A stretch of DNA of 49,551 bases from Bacillota bacterium. Its GTDB lineage: Bacteria > Bacillota > Clostridia > Christensenellales > Aristaeellaceae. A program made the translations under genes and the position numbers. Positions 32,863 through 41,699 of this stretch are shown here, piece after piece. Within the stretch, counting starts at the first letter, position 1, and every line of letters starts with the position of its first letter. The stretch spans positions 1 to 49,551 of the forward strand of contig JAEZLW010000146.1 in assembly GCA_023415145.1 (NCBI GenBank), in the 5' to 3' direction. The notes below the pieces were generated by a model that did no database searches, was not told the origin of the DNA, and saw only the letters and a program-made list of their open reading frames with translations.

Positions 32863-34152
32863 TCAGGCAACATCGTCTTGGGCAGAATGCGTTTCTTCCT
32901 CACGTTTGTTTTGCCATACCTTCTTGGAAAGGTACAGCGCAAGGACGCACAGCATAAGCGTCAATACAAAGGGAAGGGATCGGTCGACTTGTGCCAGCGC
33001 GCCGGCCAATGCTCCCACGGGTGAAGTAATCAACAGGCACATCGCCAGAAACACACCGTTCATACGCGCCCTCTCTTCCCTTTCCATGCTCAGCATTTGC
33101 AGCGATGAAGTGAGGGGGCTTAATACCGACAGGGACAGCGCTTCCACCAATACGCCCAGGCCAAGCAGTTCATAAGAGCCGGTGCGCAAAAAAATCAGCA
33201 AGCACTGCACTATGCCAAAGCACGAAAAAGCAATCAGCAAGGGCTTTTTGAACCTACGCACATCCAGCTTCCCGGTAAACAGGAAATATCCGCTCAAAAA
33301 AACAAGGGAACGAAGCATGGCAAACATGGACAAATCCTTTTGCGCAATTCCCAGCTTCTCCGTGATCAAAAGCGGCCAGAAGTTATCAACTACGCTGCGG
33401 ATAGCGCCATAGCAGGCCAGCAGCACCACCGTGTACAACACCCGGCGTGTTTTAAGCATCTTCATGAGGACATAACGGCTGTCCAGCAGATGCCCAAGCA
33501 TGCTGCGCCGGTGAAACTCCTCCTGCCGCCGCATGCCGATAGCCGTTTCATGGGTCATGAAATACAAAATAATAAATTTGGCTGTCATCAGAACAAAAGT
33601 AATCCCATACAAAACGCGCATGGTGGGAACAACGGTGTACCTATCCACAAAAAAATAGGAAACAGGTGCCACGAAACCTGCGATTAGACCCGCAATATTC
33701 GCAAGAGAATACAGGTGCACCAATTTGTTTTCCGGCGCCTCCTCCACGAACAGCAGCGTCCAGGAATTTTCCGTAACGCGGAACATGCCGTTGAAAAGCG
33801 CCGCTGTCAGGAACCAATACTCGTTCCTGGCAAGCATCCATAAAAGTGCAGGCACGCTCCAACTAAGAAAGTCAAACACAAGGGTGCACAGCCTGCGCCC
33901 CATTTTATCGGTGAGAATACCGCCGAGCAGCGCCCAGATCATCTGGGAGGCGAAGAACACGGTGGCAGTCACACCAATCATCAGCGGCGTCATGCCAAGG
34001 GCCGCCATGTATACGGACACAAATGGCACATACAAATTAAAAGGGATGCCCCACAAGGGCTCGGTTACAAGGCATGCCCGCTCATTGCCTTTGGCATGGA
34101 TCAGCGTATCAATCAGGGGGTGGGAAGCCATCGATTTTATCAGGCCGGCCAT
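32863..34152 (-). CDS. Major facilitator superfamily transporter
   Basis: The 429-residue protein has about twelve hydrophobic segments. The loop between segments 2 and 3 has GGILTDKMGRR, the MFS motif A. It resembles drug/sugar-efflux MFS members but the substrate is unknown. The ATG at 34152 has AAGAGG upstream and sits behind a near-consensus promoter. Confidence 0.9.
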   Translation of the reverse strand: MAGLIKSMASHPLIDTLIHAKGNERACLVTEPLWGIPFNLYVPFVSVYMAALGMTPLMIGVTATVFFASQMIWALLGGILTDKMGRRLCTLVFDFLSWSVPALLWMLARNEYWFLTAALFNGMFRVTENSWTLLFVEEAPENKLVHLYSLANIAGLIAGFVAPVSYFFVDRYTVVPTMRVLYGITFVLMTAKFIILYFMTHETAIGMRRQEEFHRRSMLGHLLDSRYVLMKMLKTRRVLYTVVLLACYGAIRSVVDNFWPLLITEKLGIAQKDLSMFAMLRSLVFLSGYFLFTGKLDVRRFKKPLLIAFSCFGIVQCLLIFLRTGSYELLGLGVLVEALSLSVLSPLTSSLQMLSMEREERARMNGVFLAMCLLITSPVGALAGALAQVDRSLPFVLTLMLCVLALYLSKKVWQNKREEETHSAQDDVA

Positions 34153-34187
34153 ACAAACCTCTTGTGCGCGTGCACCGCGCCGTGGAA

Positions 34188-34216
34188 ATGATAGCATTTG
34201 CATAAGGTGGTGTCAA
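34188..34216 (-). promoter_or_regulatory. Promoter of the MFS gene
   Basis: Minus strand TTGACA (34211-34216), 17 bases, TATCAT (34188-34193). Confidence 0.85.
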
Positions 34217-34347
34217 GGCGCGCAGGCGCTGCTTCAGCAAATAACAGAATCTTGTTTCATGGCATCGTCTTTCGGGTATCCTTTGTTCAGAAACACAAAT
34301 ACCCTCCGGCAAAAACCGCCGGGCAAAACGGCAAAAGGCAGGTTGAT

Positions 34348-34953
34348 ATGATGGAAAAGTCATTCTGGAAGGCTTTGCAGGACCGTCACAGCGTGTACGG
34401 CTTTGACACTGAAAAGCCTGTTTCTCAAGATAAAGTCGTAGAGATCGTGGAAAAAGCGCTGACACTGGTGCCCTCGTCCTTCAACAGCCAGAGCACCCGA
34501 ATCGTGGTGCTTTTCGGTGAACATCACAAAAAGCTATGGGATATCGTCATTGATGCGCTGCGCAAGGTGACGGATGACCGGCAGTTTGCACAATCACAAT
34601 CGAAGGTTCGGGAAGATTTCCAGTCCGGTTATGGCACGGTGCTGTTCTTTGAGGATCAGGAGGTTATCAAAGGGTTGCAGGAACAGTTTGCACTGTATGC
34701 AGACAAGTTCCCCGTGTGGTCGGAACATACCGCCGCCATGCACCAGTTCACTGTCTGGACAGCTTTGGCTGGGGAAGGGCTTGGCGCGTCGCTTCAGCAC
34801 TATCATCCGCTGATCGACGATGCGGTACGCAGGGAATGGCATATCAAGGAGTCCTGGAAGCTGACAGCACAGATGCCCTTTGGCAAGCCGCGTTCTGCGC
34901 CGGGGGAGAAGGACCACATGGCCATGGCAGTAAGACTCATGGTGTTTTCCTGA
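34348..34953 (+). CDS. Nitroreductase-family protein (Frm2/Hbn1-like)
   Basis: The 201-residue FMN-dependent oxidoreductase has the family start FWKALQDRHSVYGFD, then LVPSSFNSQSTRIVVLFG, GYGTVLFFEDQEVIKGLQEQF and a C-terminal AQMPFGKP. This pattern matches the Frm2-like branch, linked in yeast to fatty-acid and oxidative-stress responses. ATG at 34348 (AAAGG upstream) or 34351 may be used. It lies 39 bp before ferritin, suggesting a joint redox/iron role. Confidence 0.9.
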   Translation: MMEKSFWKALQDRHSVYGFDTEKPVSQDKVVEIVEKALTLVPSSFNSQSTRIVVLFGEHHKKLWDIVIDALRKVTDDRQFAQSQSKVREDFQSGYGTVLFFEDQEVIKGLQEQFALYADKFPVWSEHTAAMHQFTVWTALAGEGLGASLQHYHPLIDDAVRREWHIKESWKLTAQMPFGKPRSAPGEKDHMAMAVRLMVFS

Positions 34954-34992
34954 TAAAGGATCCATAGCCCGAAAAATAAAGGAGGCATCCAC

Positions 34993-35508
34993 ATGCTGCA
35001 ACCGGAAGTAAAAAAACTTTTGAACGAGCAGATCAACAAAGAATTATTCTCCGCTTACCTTTACCTTGGCATTGCCAACTACTATGCCCAGAAGAACCTC
35101 AATGGCTTTGAGAACTGGTTTCTGGTACAGGCCAGGGAGGAACAGGATCACGCCATGCTCATGCGCCAGTATCTGATCAACGAGGGCGAGGATATTACCC
35201 TGACCGCCATCGAAGCGCCACAACACGATTTTGACTCCTTCAGGTCGCCCCTTACCGCATCCCTCACACACGAGCAGTTCGTAACCAAGAGCATTTATGC
35301 AATATACGGCCAGGCACAAAAGGCCGGCGATTACCGCACCATAAATTTTCTCAACTGGTTTGTGACCGAGCAGGGCGAGGAAGAGAAAAACGCAGATGAA
35401 CTGATCAAGAAATATGATCTGTTCGGCGGTGACGCCAAGGGCCTATACATGCTCAACGCGGACCTTGGCACCCGTGTATATGCCCCCCCCTCTCTGGTAC
35501 TGTCTTAA
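34993..35508 (+). CDS. ftnA: Ferritin (non-heme, FtnA type)
   Basis: The 171-residue protein stores iron in a 24-subunit shell. Ferroxidase-centre residues Glu17, Glu50 and His53 (in AREEQDHA) are present, and VTEQGEEEKNADEL supplies the later Glu/Gln ligands. There is no heme-binding Met as in bacterioferritin. AAAGGAGG precedes the ATG. It is probably co-transcribed with the nitroreductase. Confidence 0.96.
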   Translation: MLQPEVKKLLNEQINKELFSAYLYLGIANYYAQKNLNGFENWFLVQAREEQDHAMLMRQYLINEGEDITLTAIEAPQHDFDSFRSPLTASLTHEQFVTKSIYAIYGQAQKAGDYRTINFLNWFVTEQGEEEKNADELIKKYDLFGGDAKGLYMLNADLGTRVYAPPSLVLS

Positions 35509-35518
35509 AGAAACAAAC

Positions 35519-35541
35519 CCCGGCGGCATCAGGCCGCCGGG
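35519..35541 (+). terminator. Ferritin terminator
   Basis: CCCGGCGGC and GCCGCCGGG pair perfectly with loop ATCAG, followed by ATTTTCATT. Confidence 0.88.
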
Positions 35542-35564
35542 ATTTTCATTAAAAAAAGAATAAA

Positions 35565-35885
35565 TCAATCTTCATCAGACCAGGTGGAAAGCGCTTCCTC
35601 CACCGTCCGCAGTATTTCCTGCAGAGCCGTTTGCTGCTTGACGGGAAGCTGGCCTGCGTGGTGTCGGGGCTTATGCTTCAGGCTTCCTAATAGCAACTCG
35701 TCCATGCTTACATCCAGTACGTTTGCCAAGGCAACCAATGTCTCCAAACTGGCTTTACGGGTGCCCCGTTCGATATGCCCCAGAAAAGACAAGGATATAT
35801 CAGCCTTCTTCGCCAATTGCTCCTGTGTCCAGCTTCGCAGGATGCGCTCTCGCCGGATGCGTGTCCCAAGCGTAGAGTAATCCAT
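35565..35885 (-). CDS. Small XRE-family transcriptional regulator
   Basis: The 106-residue protein is almost entirely an HTH: GTRIRRERILRSWTQEQLAK, then ISLSFLGHIERGTRKASLETLVALANVL in register, with a short helical tail. It resembles SinR/Xre regulators. GGGAGGG precedes the ATG. In the 345-bp gap upstream, only a TATACT (35951-35956, minus strand) with a poor -35 is seen for it; its targets are unknown. Confidence 0.88.
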   Translation of the reverse strand: MDYSTLGTRIRRERILRSWTQEQLAKKADISLSFLGHIERGTRKASLETLVALANVLDVSMDELLLGSLKHKPRHHAGQLPVKQQTALQEILRTVEEALSTWSDED

Positions 35886-36063
35886 GGACAAGCGCCCTCC
35901 CCACAAAATTTTTTTCTTTGAGGATGTCGGATTGCGTTACATTTGAACATAGTATACATGCAATATTCTACACCATAAGAAGTACGATGTCTATGGATTT
36001 TCCAAAATTACGTAAAGAATGGTCCCTTGAAAAGAGGCTGGTCATAAATTTGTTTGTGGGGGG

Positions 36064-36092
36064 TGTACAAAACAGTGCCCCCGTGCTATAAT
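36064..36092 (+). promoter_or_regulatory. Promoter of the zinc-ribbon gene
   Basis: TGTACA (36064-36069), 17 bases, TATAAT (36087-36092). Confidence 0.75.
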
Positions 36093-36098
36093 ATTCTG

Positions 36099-36230
36099 TG
36101 TTAACCCAGCCAGGTATGCATCCGGGTCAATCCTCCTCGTTCAACGCCCAAAACCGATGCTTGGGATCCACGGGAGCGACGGCAAGGCACATAGGTTTGG
36201 GTAAATAATGAACTTTGGAGGGAACCCATC
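36099..36230 (+). ncRNA. Candidate structured leader RNA of the zinc-ribbon gene
   Basis: The untranslated leader is about 130 bases. Its ends can pair (TTA-A-CCCA near 36102 with TGGGTAA near 36200), and GCATCCGG can pair with CCGATGC to enclose an internal loop. The remaining purine-rich segment (GGGATCCACGGGAGCGACGG) could form more structure. I recognise no known riboswitch class. A cold-shock-like mRNA leader is an alternative. Confidence 0.4.
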
Positions 36231-36527
36231 ATGTATCAGGACAAGACCTTGACCTGCCGCGAGTGCGGCGCCGAATTCGTATTCTCTGGCTCAGAACAGG
36301 CTTTCTTCGCCGAGAAGGGCTTTCAGAATGAGCCCAGCCGCTGCCATGCCTGCCGTGCCAACAGGCGCAATGCTCAGGGCGGCGGTGCCCGCGGCGGCGA
36401 GCGCCAGATGTACGAAGTGATCTGCGATGGCTGCGGCCGCACCACCCAGGTGCCGTTCCAGCCCCGTGGAGACCGGCCCGTATACTGCCGCGAGTGCTTT
36501 GACACCCAGCGTCAGAGCCGCTACTAA
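36231..36527 (+). CDS. Zinc-ribbon protein (zf-trcl type, two CxxC pairs of pairs)
   Basis: The 98-residue protein has one ribbon with CRECG and CHACR around residues 6-42 and a second with CDGCG and CRECF around 65-93, linked by a Gly/Ala/Arg-rich stretch (GGGARGGER). Proteins of this architecture are widespread in Firmicutes and often abundant, possibly binding RNA or DNA; function is not established. GGAGGG precedes the ATG. Confidence 0.9.
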   Translation: MYQDKTLTCRECGAEFVFSGSEQAFFAEKGFQNEPSRCHACRANRRNAQGGGARGGERQMYEVICDGCGRTTQVPFQPRGDRPVYCRECFDTQRQSRY

Positions 36528-36535
36528 GAGGATTC

Positions 36536-36570
36536 AAAAAGCGCCATCGAGTCATCGGTGGCGCTTTTTT
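36536..36570 (+). terminator. Terminator of the zinc-ribbon gene
   Basis: AAAAAGCGCCATCGA pairs with TCGGTGGCGCTTTTT (one G-U) around GTCA, followed by T. Strong intrinsic terminator. Confidence 0.93.
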
Positions 36571-36619
36571 ATTTGTGTCCTTCCCGACGGTAAAGGCATG
36601 ATATCATGTGATGAAAGAA

Positions 36620-36648
36620 GCCCCTAACCGATCATGACGTGAAGGGGC
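36620..36648 (-). terminator. Probable queT terminator
   Basis: GCCCCT and AGGGGC pair just after the queT stop on the minus strand, followed by TTCTTTC. Weaker than its neighbours. Confidence 0.5.
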
Positions 36649-36658
36649 GGCCGTCTTT

Positions 36659-37138
36659 TTAGCTGAGCTTGCTCAAATCAATTTTCTCCACAGCCTTCAA
36701 AAGGGGCAGGCCCAGAATATATACAGCGCCGGCCTGGCCCAAAGCCACATATCCCATGGTGGCCCAAAGCTCAAACCCGGCAACCACATGCAGCATAATA
36801 CCGATGACCACAGCGTTGACAATCACCGGGGGCAGCGCCGCTAGATAACGATTTTTTCTCAAAACGTATGTCAAAATGGCAGCAACAAGCGTAGCCAGAC
36901 TGCCAAAGATAATATCCGCCGGTCCAAATCCGCCCAGCAGATTCGCCAGCAGGCAGCCCACAAACAAGCCGGGAATCGCTTGGGGCATCAGTATCGGCAG
37001 CAGTGTCAGCGCTTCGGCCACACGGAATTGCACGGCCCCATAGCTGATAGGCGCCAACACATAAGTAAGAACGGCATAAACGGCCGCGATTGCTGCGCTC
37101 AATGCCAAACCCTTCGGAGAAAACAATTTTTTGCTCAT
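36659..37138 (-). CDS. queT: QueT-family transporter (queuosine-precursor ECF S component)
   Basis: The 159-residue membrane protein has five or six hydrophobic segments and the QueT signature GAVQFRVAEALTLLPILMPQAIPGLFVGCLLANL in register. It is thought to import queuosine precursors with the shared ECF module encoded elsewhere. The predicted transcript leader is under 30 bases, so no preQ1 riboswitch can fit in front. Confidence 0.9.
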   Translation of the reverse strand: MSKKLFSPKGLALSAAIAAVYAVLTYVLAPISYGAVQFRVAEALTLLPILMPQAIPGLFVGCLLANLLGGFGPADIIFGSLATLVAAILTYVLRKNRYLAALPPVIVNAVVIGIMLHVVAGFELWATMGYVALGQAGAVYILGLPLLKAVEKIDLSKLS

Positions 37139-37171
37139 TTGGGACCCCGCTTTCGTTTGAATACCTTGAAG

Positions 37172-37200
37172 AATATACCACACTTGTCCCGGCATAGCAA
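37172..37200 (-). promoter_or_regulatory. queT promoter
   Basis: Minus strand TTGCTA (37195-37200), 17 bases, TATATT (37172-37177). Confidence 0.7.
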
Positions 37201-37284
37201 CAGGGAAGCATGAGCAAAATACGTTTGCCGAAGGCCATTCTCTTTTGGCAGGCAAATCCTGAACAATGCGGGGAGGTATGCGGG

Positions 37285-37461
37285 TTGTCTCATCAACACA
37301 ACACTCACCAGTGCATCCATTGCAGTGTGCAAAGCTGCGAGTACAACGACAAGAAAAATCTATGCGTTCTTGACTCCATCCAGGTAGCGCCCAAGAACAA
37401 TATTGGTTCTGGCCAGCCGGATGAAAGCCTGTGCGCCAGCTACAGATGCCACGGAAAGTAA
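37285..37461 (+). CDS. DUF1540-type Cys-rich small protein
   Basis: The 58-residue product has the DUF1540 pattern: IHCSVQSCEYNDKKNLCVLDSIQV, then a variable loop and SLCASYRC. The conserved Cys suggest metal binding; the function is unknown. The start is placed at TTG 37285, seven bases after GGGGAGG, because DUF1540 proteins begin just before the first Cys. An in-frame ATG at 37210 would give 83 residues but has a weaker ribosome site. Confidence 0.75.
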   Translation: MSHQHNTHQCIHCSVQSCEYNDKKNLCVLDSIQVAPKNNIGSGQPDESLCASYRCHGK

Positions 37462-37472
37462 GGATTGCCTTT

Positions 37473-37505
37473 CATGGGAGGCCTGTCGTCGATAGGCCTC
37501 CCATG
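37473..37505. terminator. Strong hairpin between convergent DUF1540 and Myb-like genes
   Basis: CATGGGAGGCCT and AGGCCTCCCATG form a perfect 12-bp stem with a 9-base loop. A second short hairpin GGGGGC/GCCCCC follows near 37525-37541. No long T-run is present. Confidence 0.6.
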
Positions 37506-37633
37506 ATTATGCAAATTTAAAACGAGGGGGCCGAAGCCCCCCCGCTTAACCCCTATCGAAATTGCATCACCATATAAAGGGATTTTCATAGACTTCATCC
37601 CTTGATCGGGGTTTTTAAGGCAATGCCCCTTGA

Positions 37634-38467
37634 TCAATTGGATTTGGTCATCAGATTTTCCAGGTCGGAGATTTTTATGGCCAGCAACCCGGAGAAATCA
37701 TTCAGTCCTTGCTGGCGGCGGTCCATGGTCAGGCCCTGGATTTCACGGCAGACATTCAGCATGTCGTCAATTGCTTCGTAAAGTCGGTTCTGCTCATCCT
37801 CCCAGCGCATACGGGCCAGGTCATATGTAATTTGCAGCCGGTCCAGCTCAACGGTTTTGTCACGGCCGCGGAATGCCAGCGCACGCTGAAGCAGCGTATT
37901 GAGCCCTTCCAGCATCTGCTGTACCGCGGGATCGCCCAAAGCCTGGGATAACTGATGGGCACGGTTAAGCTGGGCGGCTGTTCGGGCAGGCGCTTCCTGC
38001 AGCCGGGTTGACTCAGGGCTTTCAGGAACCGCAATCCCTTCCCGGCGCAGTTCCTCCGCCACTTCTGCAAGGAGATGGGGGCGGTTTTTCAGGATGGAGC
38101 GGTACTTGTTTTGGTAGCGCAGCATCAGGCCCCTGTCGCCGCCGGCCATGCGCATAACACACGCCCTGACGGAAATGCCCTGGCCGCGGGCCATGAGTAC
38201 CGTACGCAATAGCTCCCTCACCTCTTCCTCGGTGAAGGTCTGAAAGGGTGCGGCTCTGTTGAGCCCGGTCTCCGGCCGCTGGCGAAGCTGTGCGTAGTAG
38301 TAATTGCGGATACTGTTGGGCTTGCGGCCCAGGGAGGATGCCACTTGTTCAAACACACTGCGCAGGGGCGTCCCCTGGCGGGACGCTTCCCGAACGGCGC
38401 TGAATAAGGTATCCGATTCCTCATCGCGCCAGCCGGTGCGGGAGCTCCTATGTAAAGCCTGTTCCAT
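37634..38467 (-). CDS. Myb/SANT-like DNA-binding protein
   Basis: The 277-residue protein has an N-terminal SANT/Myb-like helical domain (TGWRDEESDTLFSAVREA, then SLGRKPNSIRNYYYAQL), similar to sporulation regulators of the RsfA type. A second DNA-binding-like helical segment follows (FTEEEVRELLRTVLMARGQG), and the C-terminal 120 residues are strongly helical, probably a coiled coil. GGAGGG precedes the ATG. It lies 73 bp after an exported binding protein on the same strand. Confidence 0.75.
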   Translation of the reverse strand: MEQALHRSSRTGWRDEESDTLFSAVREASRQGTPLRSVFEQVASSLGRKPNSIRNYYYAQLRQRPETGLNRAAPFQTFTEEEVRELLRTVLMARGQGISVRACVMRMAGGDRGLMLRYQNKYRSILKNRPHLLAEVAEELRREGIAVPESPESTRLQEAPARTAAQLNRAHQLSQALGDPAVQQMLEGLNTLLQRALAFRGRDKTVELDRLQITYDLARMRWEDEQNRLYEAIDDMLNVCREIQGLTMDRRQQGLNDFSGLLAIKISDLENLMTKSN

Positions 38468-38540
38468 TCTCTCATCCCTCCATAACGGGTTAGTCAGTAC
38501 ATAGTATGCACACGCTCCGGCTGCGATATACGAAAAAGTG

Positions 38541-39692
38541 TCACCGAATAGATTCAAAAATGTTTAAAATCGCGCCGCCATTTGTAAATACACTCAGGGA
38601 AACGCTTTTCAAACCCTGCTCATCATAGGCAAAAGCGTTGGGGAGGATTAGATCGCCCTTGAGGCTTAATTCTACCTGGCTGAAAACAGGATCGGCCCCA
38701 TAGGGTGAAACAGTCTGGGAAACAGCCATCAGACTGCTTTGGGACAGGTCCTGCTGTCCCTCCTGCGACATAAGCATCATCAGGTATGCAAGCGCCAGAT
38801 CGCTTCCTCCCCCTTGAACAACGCCCGCAGCCAGATACATATCCGTAGCCGGCAGGGGAGGTGTCAAAAACGCAAAGGGTTTGTTACTTACGGCAAGGCT
38901 GCGCAGCTGCCTGGATGGGAGCATGGCGGCCCGGCAGCGGCCGGACAGGAATTCACCGTACACTGTGTCCCTGGAGGAGGAGCCGAAGTTTGATGGCAGC
39001 GCTCCGGAGGGGAAACTTGGCTTGCCGCCGCACAGCGAAGAAAGCAGCAACATAGGCATTCCGGCAGTGCACTGAAAATCGTATGCAGCGTTCTTCCCCC
39101 GGGGAACATGCGCAAGGGAAGAAAGCAGATCGTCAAAAGATGCCTCGTTTTCCTTCACGGGCTTGGAAGATGGCGCAGCGCCAATGCCCAGCAGCGGCGT
39201 AGGTGCGGGCGTCGCTGCCGCGGACCCTGTGACAGAAGGATCATAGGCCAGCACATAGCCGTCCATACATACCGGGATGGCATATTGCTGCGCTTGAAAT
39301 CTACCGGCCCGCATCGCTCCGTCAACCACCGGAAATTCACCAGCCAGTGGAAGAAACAGGCTTTCCGGATTTTTGATGGTGCCAGGCCTGAAAACAATCA
39401 GGTCAGGCAGTACGGTGTCCGGCTGAGTAAGCTCCGAAGGACGTACCATCCGAAGATAGACGGACACGCCGCTTTTTTCGCTCTCAAACCGGGCAGCCTG
39501 CCTCTTCAGCCAGGAGGATGCGGATAGGGTATCCTCTATCAGCCAGATGCGTAAAAGCTGCTTTTCCGGAGCAGAAATGCCCGGCGGCAGCGAATCCTCC
39601 CGGTTTAAGGCACGCTCCCATACATCGGGAAATGCAAGGCCCATCAGCAGTGTCAGGCACAAAAATACAAGGATGGCAAGCCGCCGTCCCAC
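38541..39692 (-). CDS. Exported extracellular solute-binding-like protein, orphan
   Basis: The 383-residue protein has an N-terminal membrane segment (LAILVFLCLTLLMGLAF) without a lipobox. The body resembles family 1 binding proteins: LLRIWLIED, PDLIVFRPG, YAIPVCMDGYVLAYDPS, and a C-terminal lobe AYLMMLMSQEGQQDLS. A Ser/Pro-rich linker (ATPAPTPLL) interrupts it. Start is GTG with GGGGGAGG seven bases upstream. No ABC permease or ATPase is nearby, so it may serve as a sensor partner or work with a distant transporter. Confidence 0.75.
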   Translation of the reverse strand: MGRRLAILVFLCLTLLMGLAFPDVWERALNREDSLPPGISAPEKQLLRIWLIEDTLSASSWLKRQAARFESEKSGVSVYLRMVRPSELTQPDTVLPDLIVFRPGTIKNPESLFLPLAGEFPVVDGAMRAGRFQAQQYAIPVCMDGYVLAYDPSVTGSAAATPAPTPLLGIGAAPSSKPVKENEASFDDLLSSLAHVPRGKNAAYDFQCTAGMPMLLLSSLCGGKPSFPSGALPSNFGSSSRDTVYGEFLSGRCRAAMLPSRQLRSLAVSNKPFAFLTPPLPATDMYLAAGVVQGGGSDLALAYLMMLMSQEGQQDLSQSSLMAVSQTVSPYGADPVFSQVELSLKGDLILPNAFAYDEQGLKSVSLSVFTNGGAILNIFESIR

Positions 39693-39761
39693 TTGATTCC
39701 CTCCCCCGTGCCGTTGATTCTGTTTCTAGCCTATGCAGCAATGGTGCAAAAAAGATTCTGT

Positions 39762-39790
39762 TTGCCAAATCTGTGGGAATTTCCTATAAT
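39762..39790 (+). promoter_or_regulatory. Promoter of the phosphoglucomutase gene
   Basis: TTGCCA (39762-39767), 17 bases, TATAAT (39785-39790), 40 bases before the start. Confidence 0.85.
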
Positions 39791-39829
39791 AAAAATGATG
39801 GACAACACAGCGGAAGGGAGGCTACGGTG

Positions 39830-41551
39830 ATGGACTATCGCGAATCCTACGCAAGCTGGCGAAGGGATTTTGCCTCGGATACGCAGCTACTGTCGGAGCT
39901 TGATACAATCGCCGGGGACGAGAAGGAGATCGAGGACCGGTTTTACAAAGAGCTTTCCTTTGGCACTGCCGGCATGCGGGGTGTTTTGGGTGCAGGCCTG
40001 AACCGGATGAACGTGTATAACGTGCGCCGGGCCACAAGGGGCCTGGCCAAGTATCTTTTAAAGGACCCGGAAAACGCCGCCCGCGGCGTGGCAATCGCCT
40101 ACGACAGCCGCCGAATGAGCCCTGAGTTTGCCAAGGAAGCGGCTCTGGTTTTCTGCAAAAGCGGCGTACCGGCCTTTCTTTTTGACGCGCTCCGCCCCGT
40201 GCCCATCCTATCCTTTGCGGTGCGACACCTTCACTGCATTGCGGGGGTGGCTATCACTGCCAGCCACAATCCGCCCCAATACAACGGATATAAGGTTTAC
40301 GGGGAGGACGGGGCACAATTGGGTCCCGAGGCCGCCCAGGGTGTCACCGACTGCATAAGGGATACAAGCTATGCTGACGCGGTGCCCATGGAGGAAACCG
40401 AGGCACTGGAAAAAGGACTGTTGCACATCATCGGCAACCGTGACGTAGATGACGAGTACATCCAACGTGTACGCACCCTATGCGTTCAGCCTGAACTGAT
40501 GAAAAAGGAAGGCGAAAAGCTGTCGATTGTGTATACCCCGCTGCATGGATCGGGGAACGTACCCGTTCGCCGTATCTTAAAAGAAGTCGGCATAACAAAC
40601 GTAGCGGTGGTGAAGGAGCAAGAGCAGCCCGACCCCAATTTCTCCACCATTGCCGTGCCCAATCCCGAAGACCCCAACGCCTTCAAGCTGGCCATGGAGC
40701 TGGCCAACCAGGTGGGGGCTGATGTGATATTCGGCACCGACCCGGACTGCGACCGGCTGGGCGTTGCGGTGCGGGATAAGTCGGGCCGGTTTCAGCTTTT
40801 GACGGGAAACCAAATTGGCTGTGTGCTTTTGCACTATATTCTCTCTACCCGCAAAAAGATGGGCACGCTGCCAAGTAACGGAGCTGCCTTAAAGTCCATC
40901 GTCACTACGGAACTGGCGAGGGCCATATGCCAGGATTTTGGCGTTGAGCTGTTTGATACGCTAACGGGCTTCAAGTTTATCGGAGAGATGATTCAGCAGT
41001 TTGAGGATACGGGAAGCCACACCTTCCTGTTCGGCTTTGAGGAAAGCTACGGTTATCTGTCCAGCACCTTCGTCAGGGACAAGGACGGAGTAAACGCTTC
41101 CCTCTTATTGGCAGAGGTGGCTGCCGCATGCAAGGCGGAAGGAATCACCCTGTACGACAGGGTACAGGATATTTTCAAGCAGTATGGATACTTCGTGGAG
41201 AAGGTGCTTTCCAAGACGCTTCCGGGAAAAGACGGGCTCGCCAAGATGCAGGAAATGATGGACGGGCTTCGTATGAATCCCCCCAGGGAGCTTGCCGGCA
41301 TCCCCATATTGGCGCAGCGGGATTATCTGACCGGCATCCGGACGGATGCGGAAGGATACCGGACACCCATGGGCCTGCCGGAATCGGATGTGCTGTATTA
41401 CGAGCTGCTGGGCGGCCACTGGGTATGCATCCGCCCAAGCGGCACAGAGCCCAAGATCAAGCTGTATGTGAACACCTGCGCCGGGGATGAGAAAATTTCA
41501 CAGGCGCTCAATGATTCGCTCATTCAGGCTTCGGAAGCACTGCTTTCCTGA
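39830..41551 (+). CDS. pgcA: Alpha-phosphoglucomutase / phosphomannomutase
   Basis: The 573-residue enzyme interconverts glucose-1- and glucose-6-phosphate. SFGTAGMRG near the N-terminus, the phospho-Ser145 in ITASHNPPQYNGYK, the metal loop GTDPDCDR, the sugar loop FGFEESYGY and the phosphate loop RPSGTEPKIK are all present. Length and motifs match PgcA of Firmicutes. The ATG at 39830 has GGAGG eight bases upstream. It supplies precursors for wall and storage glycans. Confidence 0.96.
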   Translation: MDYRESYASWRRDFASDTQLLSELDTIAGDEKEIEDRFYKELSFGTAGMRGVLGAGLNRMNVYNVRRATRGLAKYLLKDPENAARGVAIAYDSRRMSPEFAKEAALVFCKSGVPAFLFDALRPVPILSFAVRHLHCIAGVAITASHNPPQYNGYKVYGEDGAQLGPEAAQGVTDCIRDTSYADAVPMEETEALEKGLLHIIGNRDVDDEYIQRVRTLCVQPELMKKEGEKLSIVYTPLHGSGNVPVRRILKEVGITNVAVVKEQEQPDPNFSTIAVPNPEDPNAFKLAMELANQVGADVIFGTDPDCDRLGVAVRDKSGRFQLLTGNQIGCVLLHYILSTRKKMGTLPSNGAALKSIVTTELARAICQDFGVELFDTLTGFKFIGEMIQQFEDTGSHTFLFGFEESYGYLSSTFVRDKDGVNASLLLAEVAAACKAEGITLYDRVQDIFKQYGYFVEKVLSKTLPGKDGLAKMQEMMDGLRMNPPRELAGIPILAQRDYLTGIRTDAEGYRTPMGLPESDVLYYELLGGHWVCIRPSGTEPKIKLYVNTCAGDEKISQALNDSLIQASEALLS

Positions 41552-41570
41552 CATGGTGGTACAAAATATC

Positions 41571-41595
41571 AGCCCCGCCTCTTCTAGGCGGGGCT
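41571..41595 (+). terminator. Terminator of pgcA
   Basis: AGCCCCGCCT and AGGCGGGGCT form a perfect 10-bp stem with loop CTTCT, followed by GTCCATTTTAAT. Confidence 0.85.
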
Positions 41596-41699
41596 GTCCA
41601 TTTTAATCAATGGAACGGTTTTATCATACCAAATCATGCCATACCGATGCTTTTTGAGATCAGGCCTATCCTTGCGGCTCAGGGGTACACATGCGCCGC

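Noticed and set aside
37139..37171. preQ1 riboswitch in front of queT
   Set aside because: The leader is too short and lacks the preQ1 motif.
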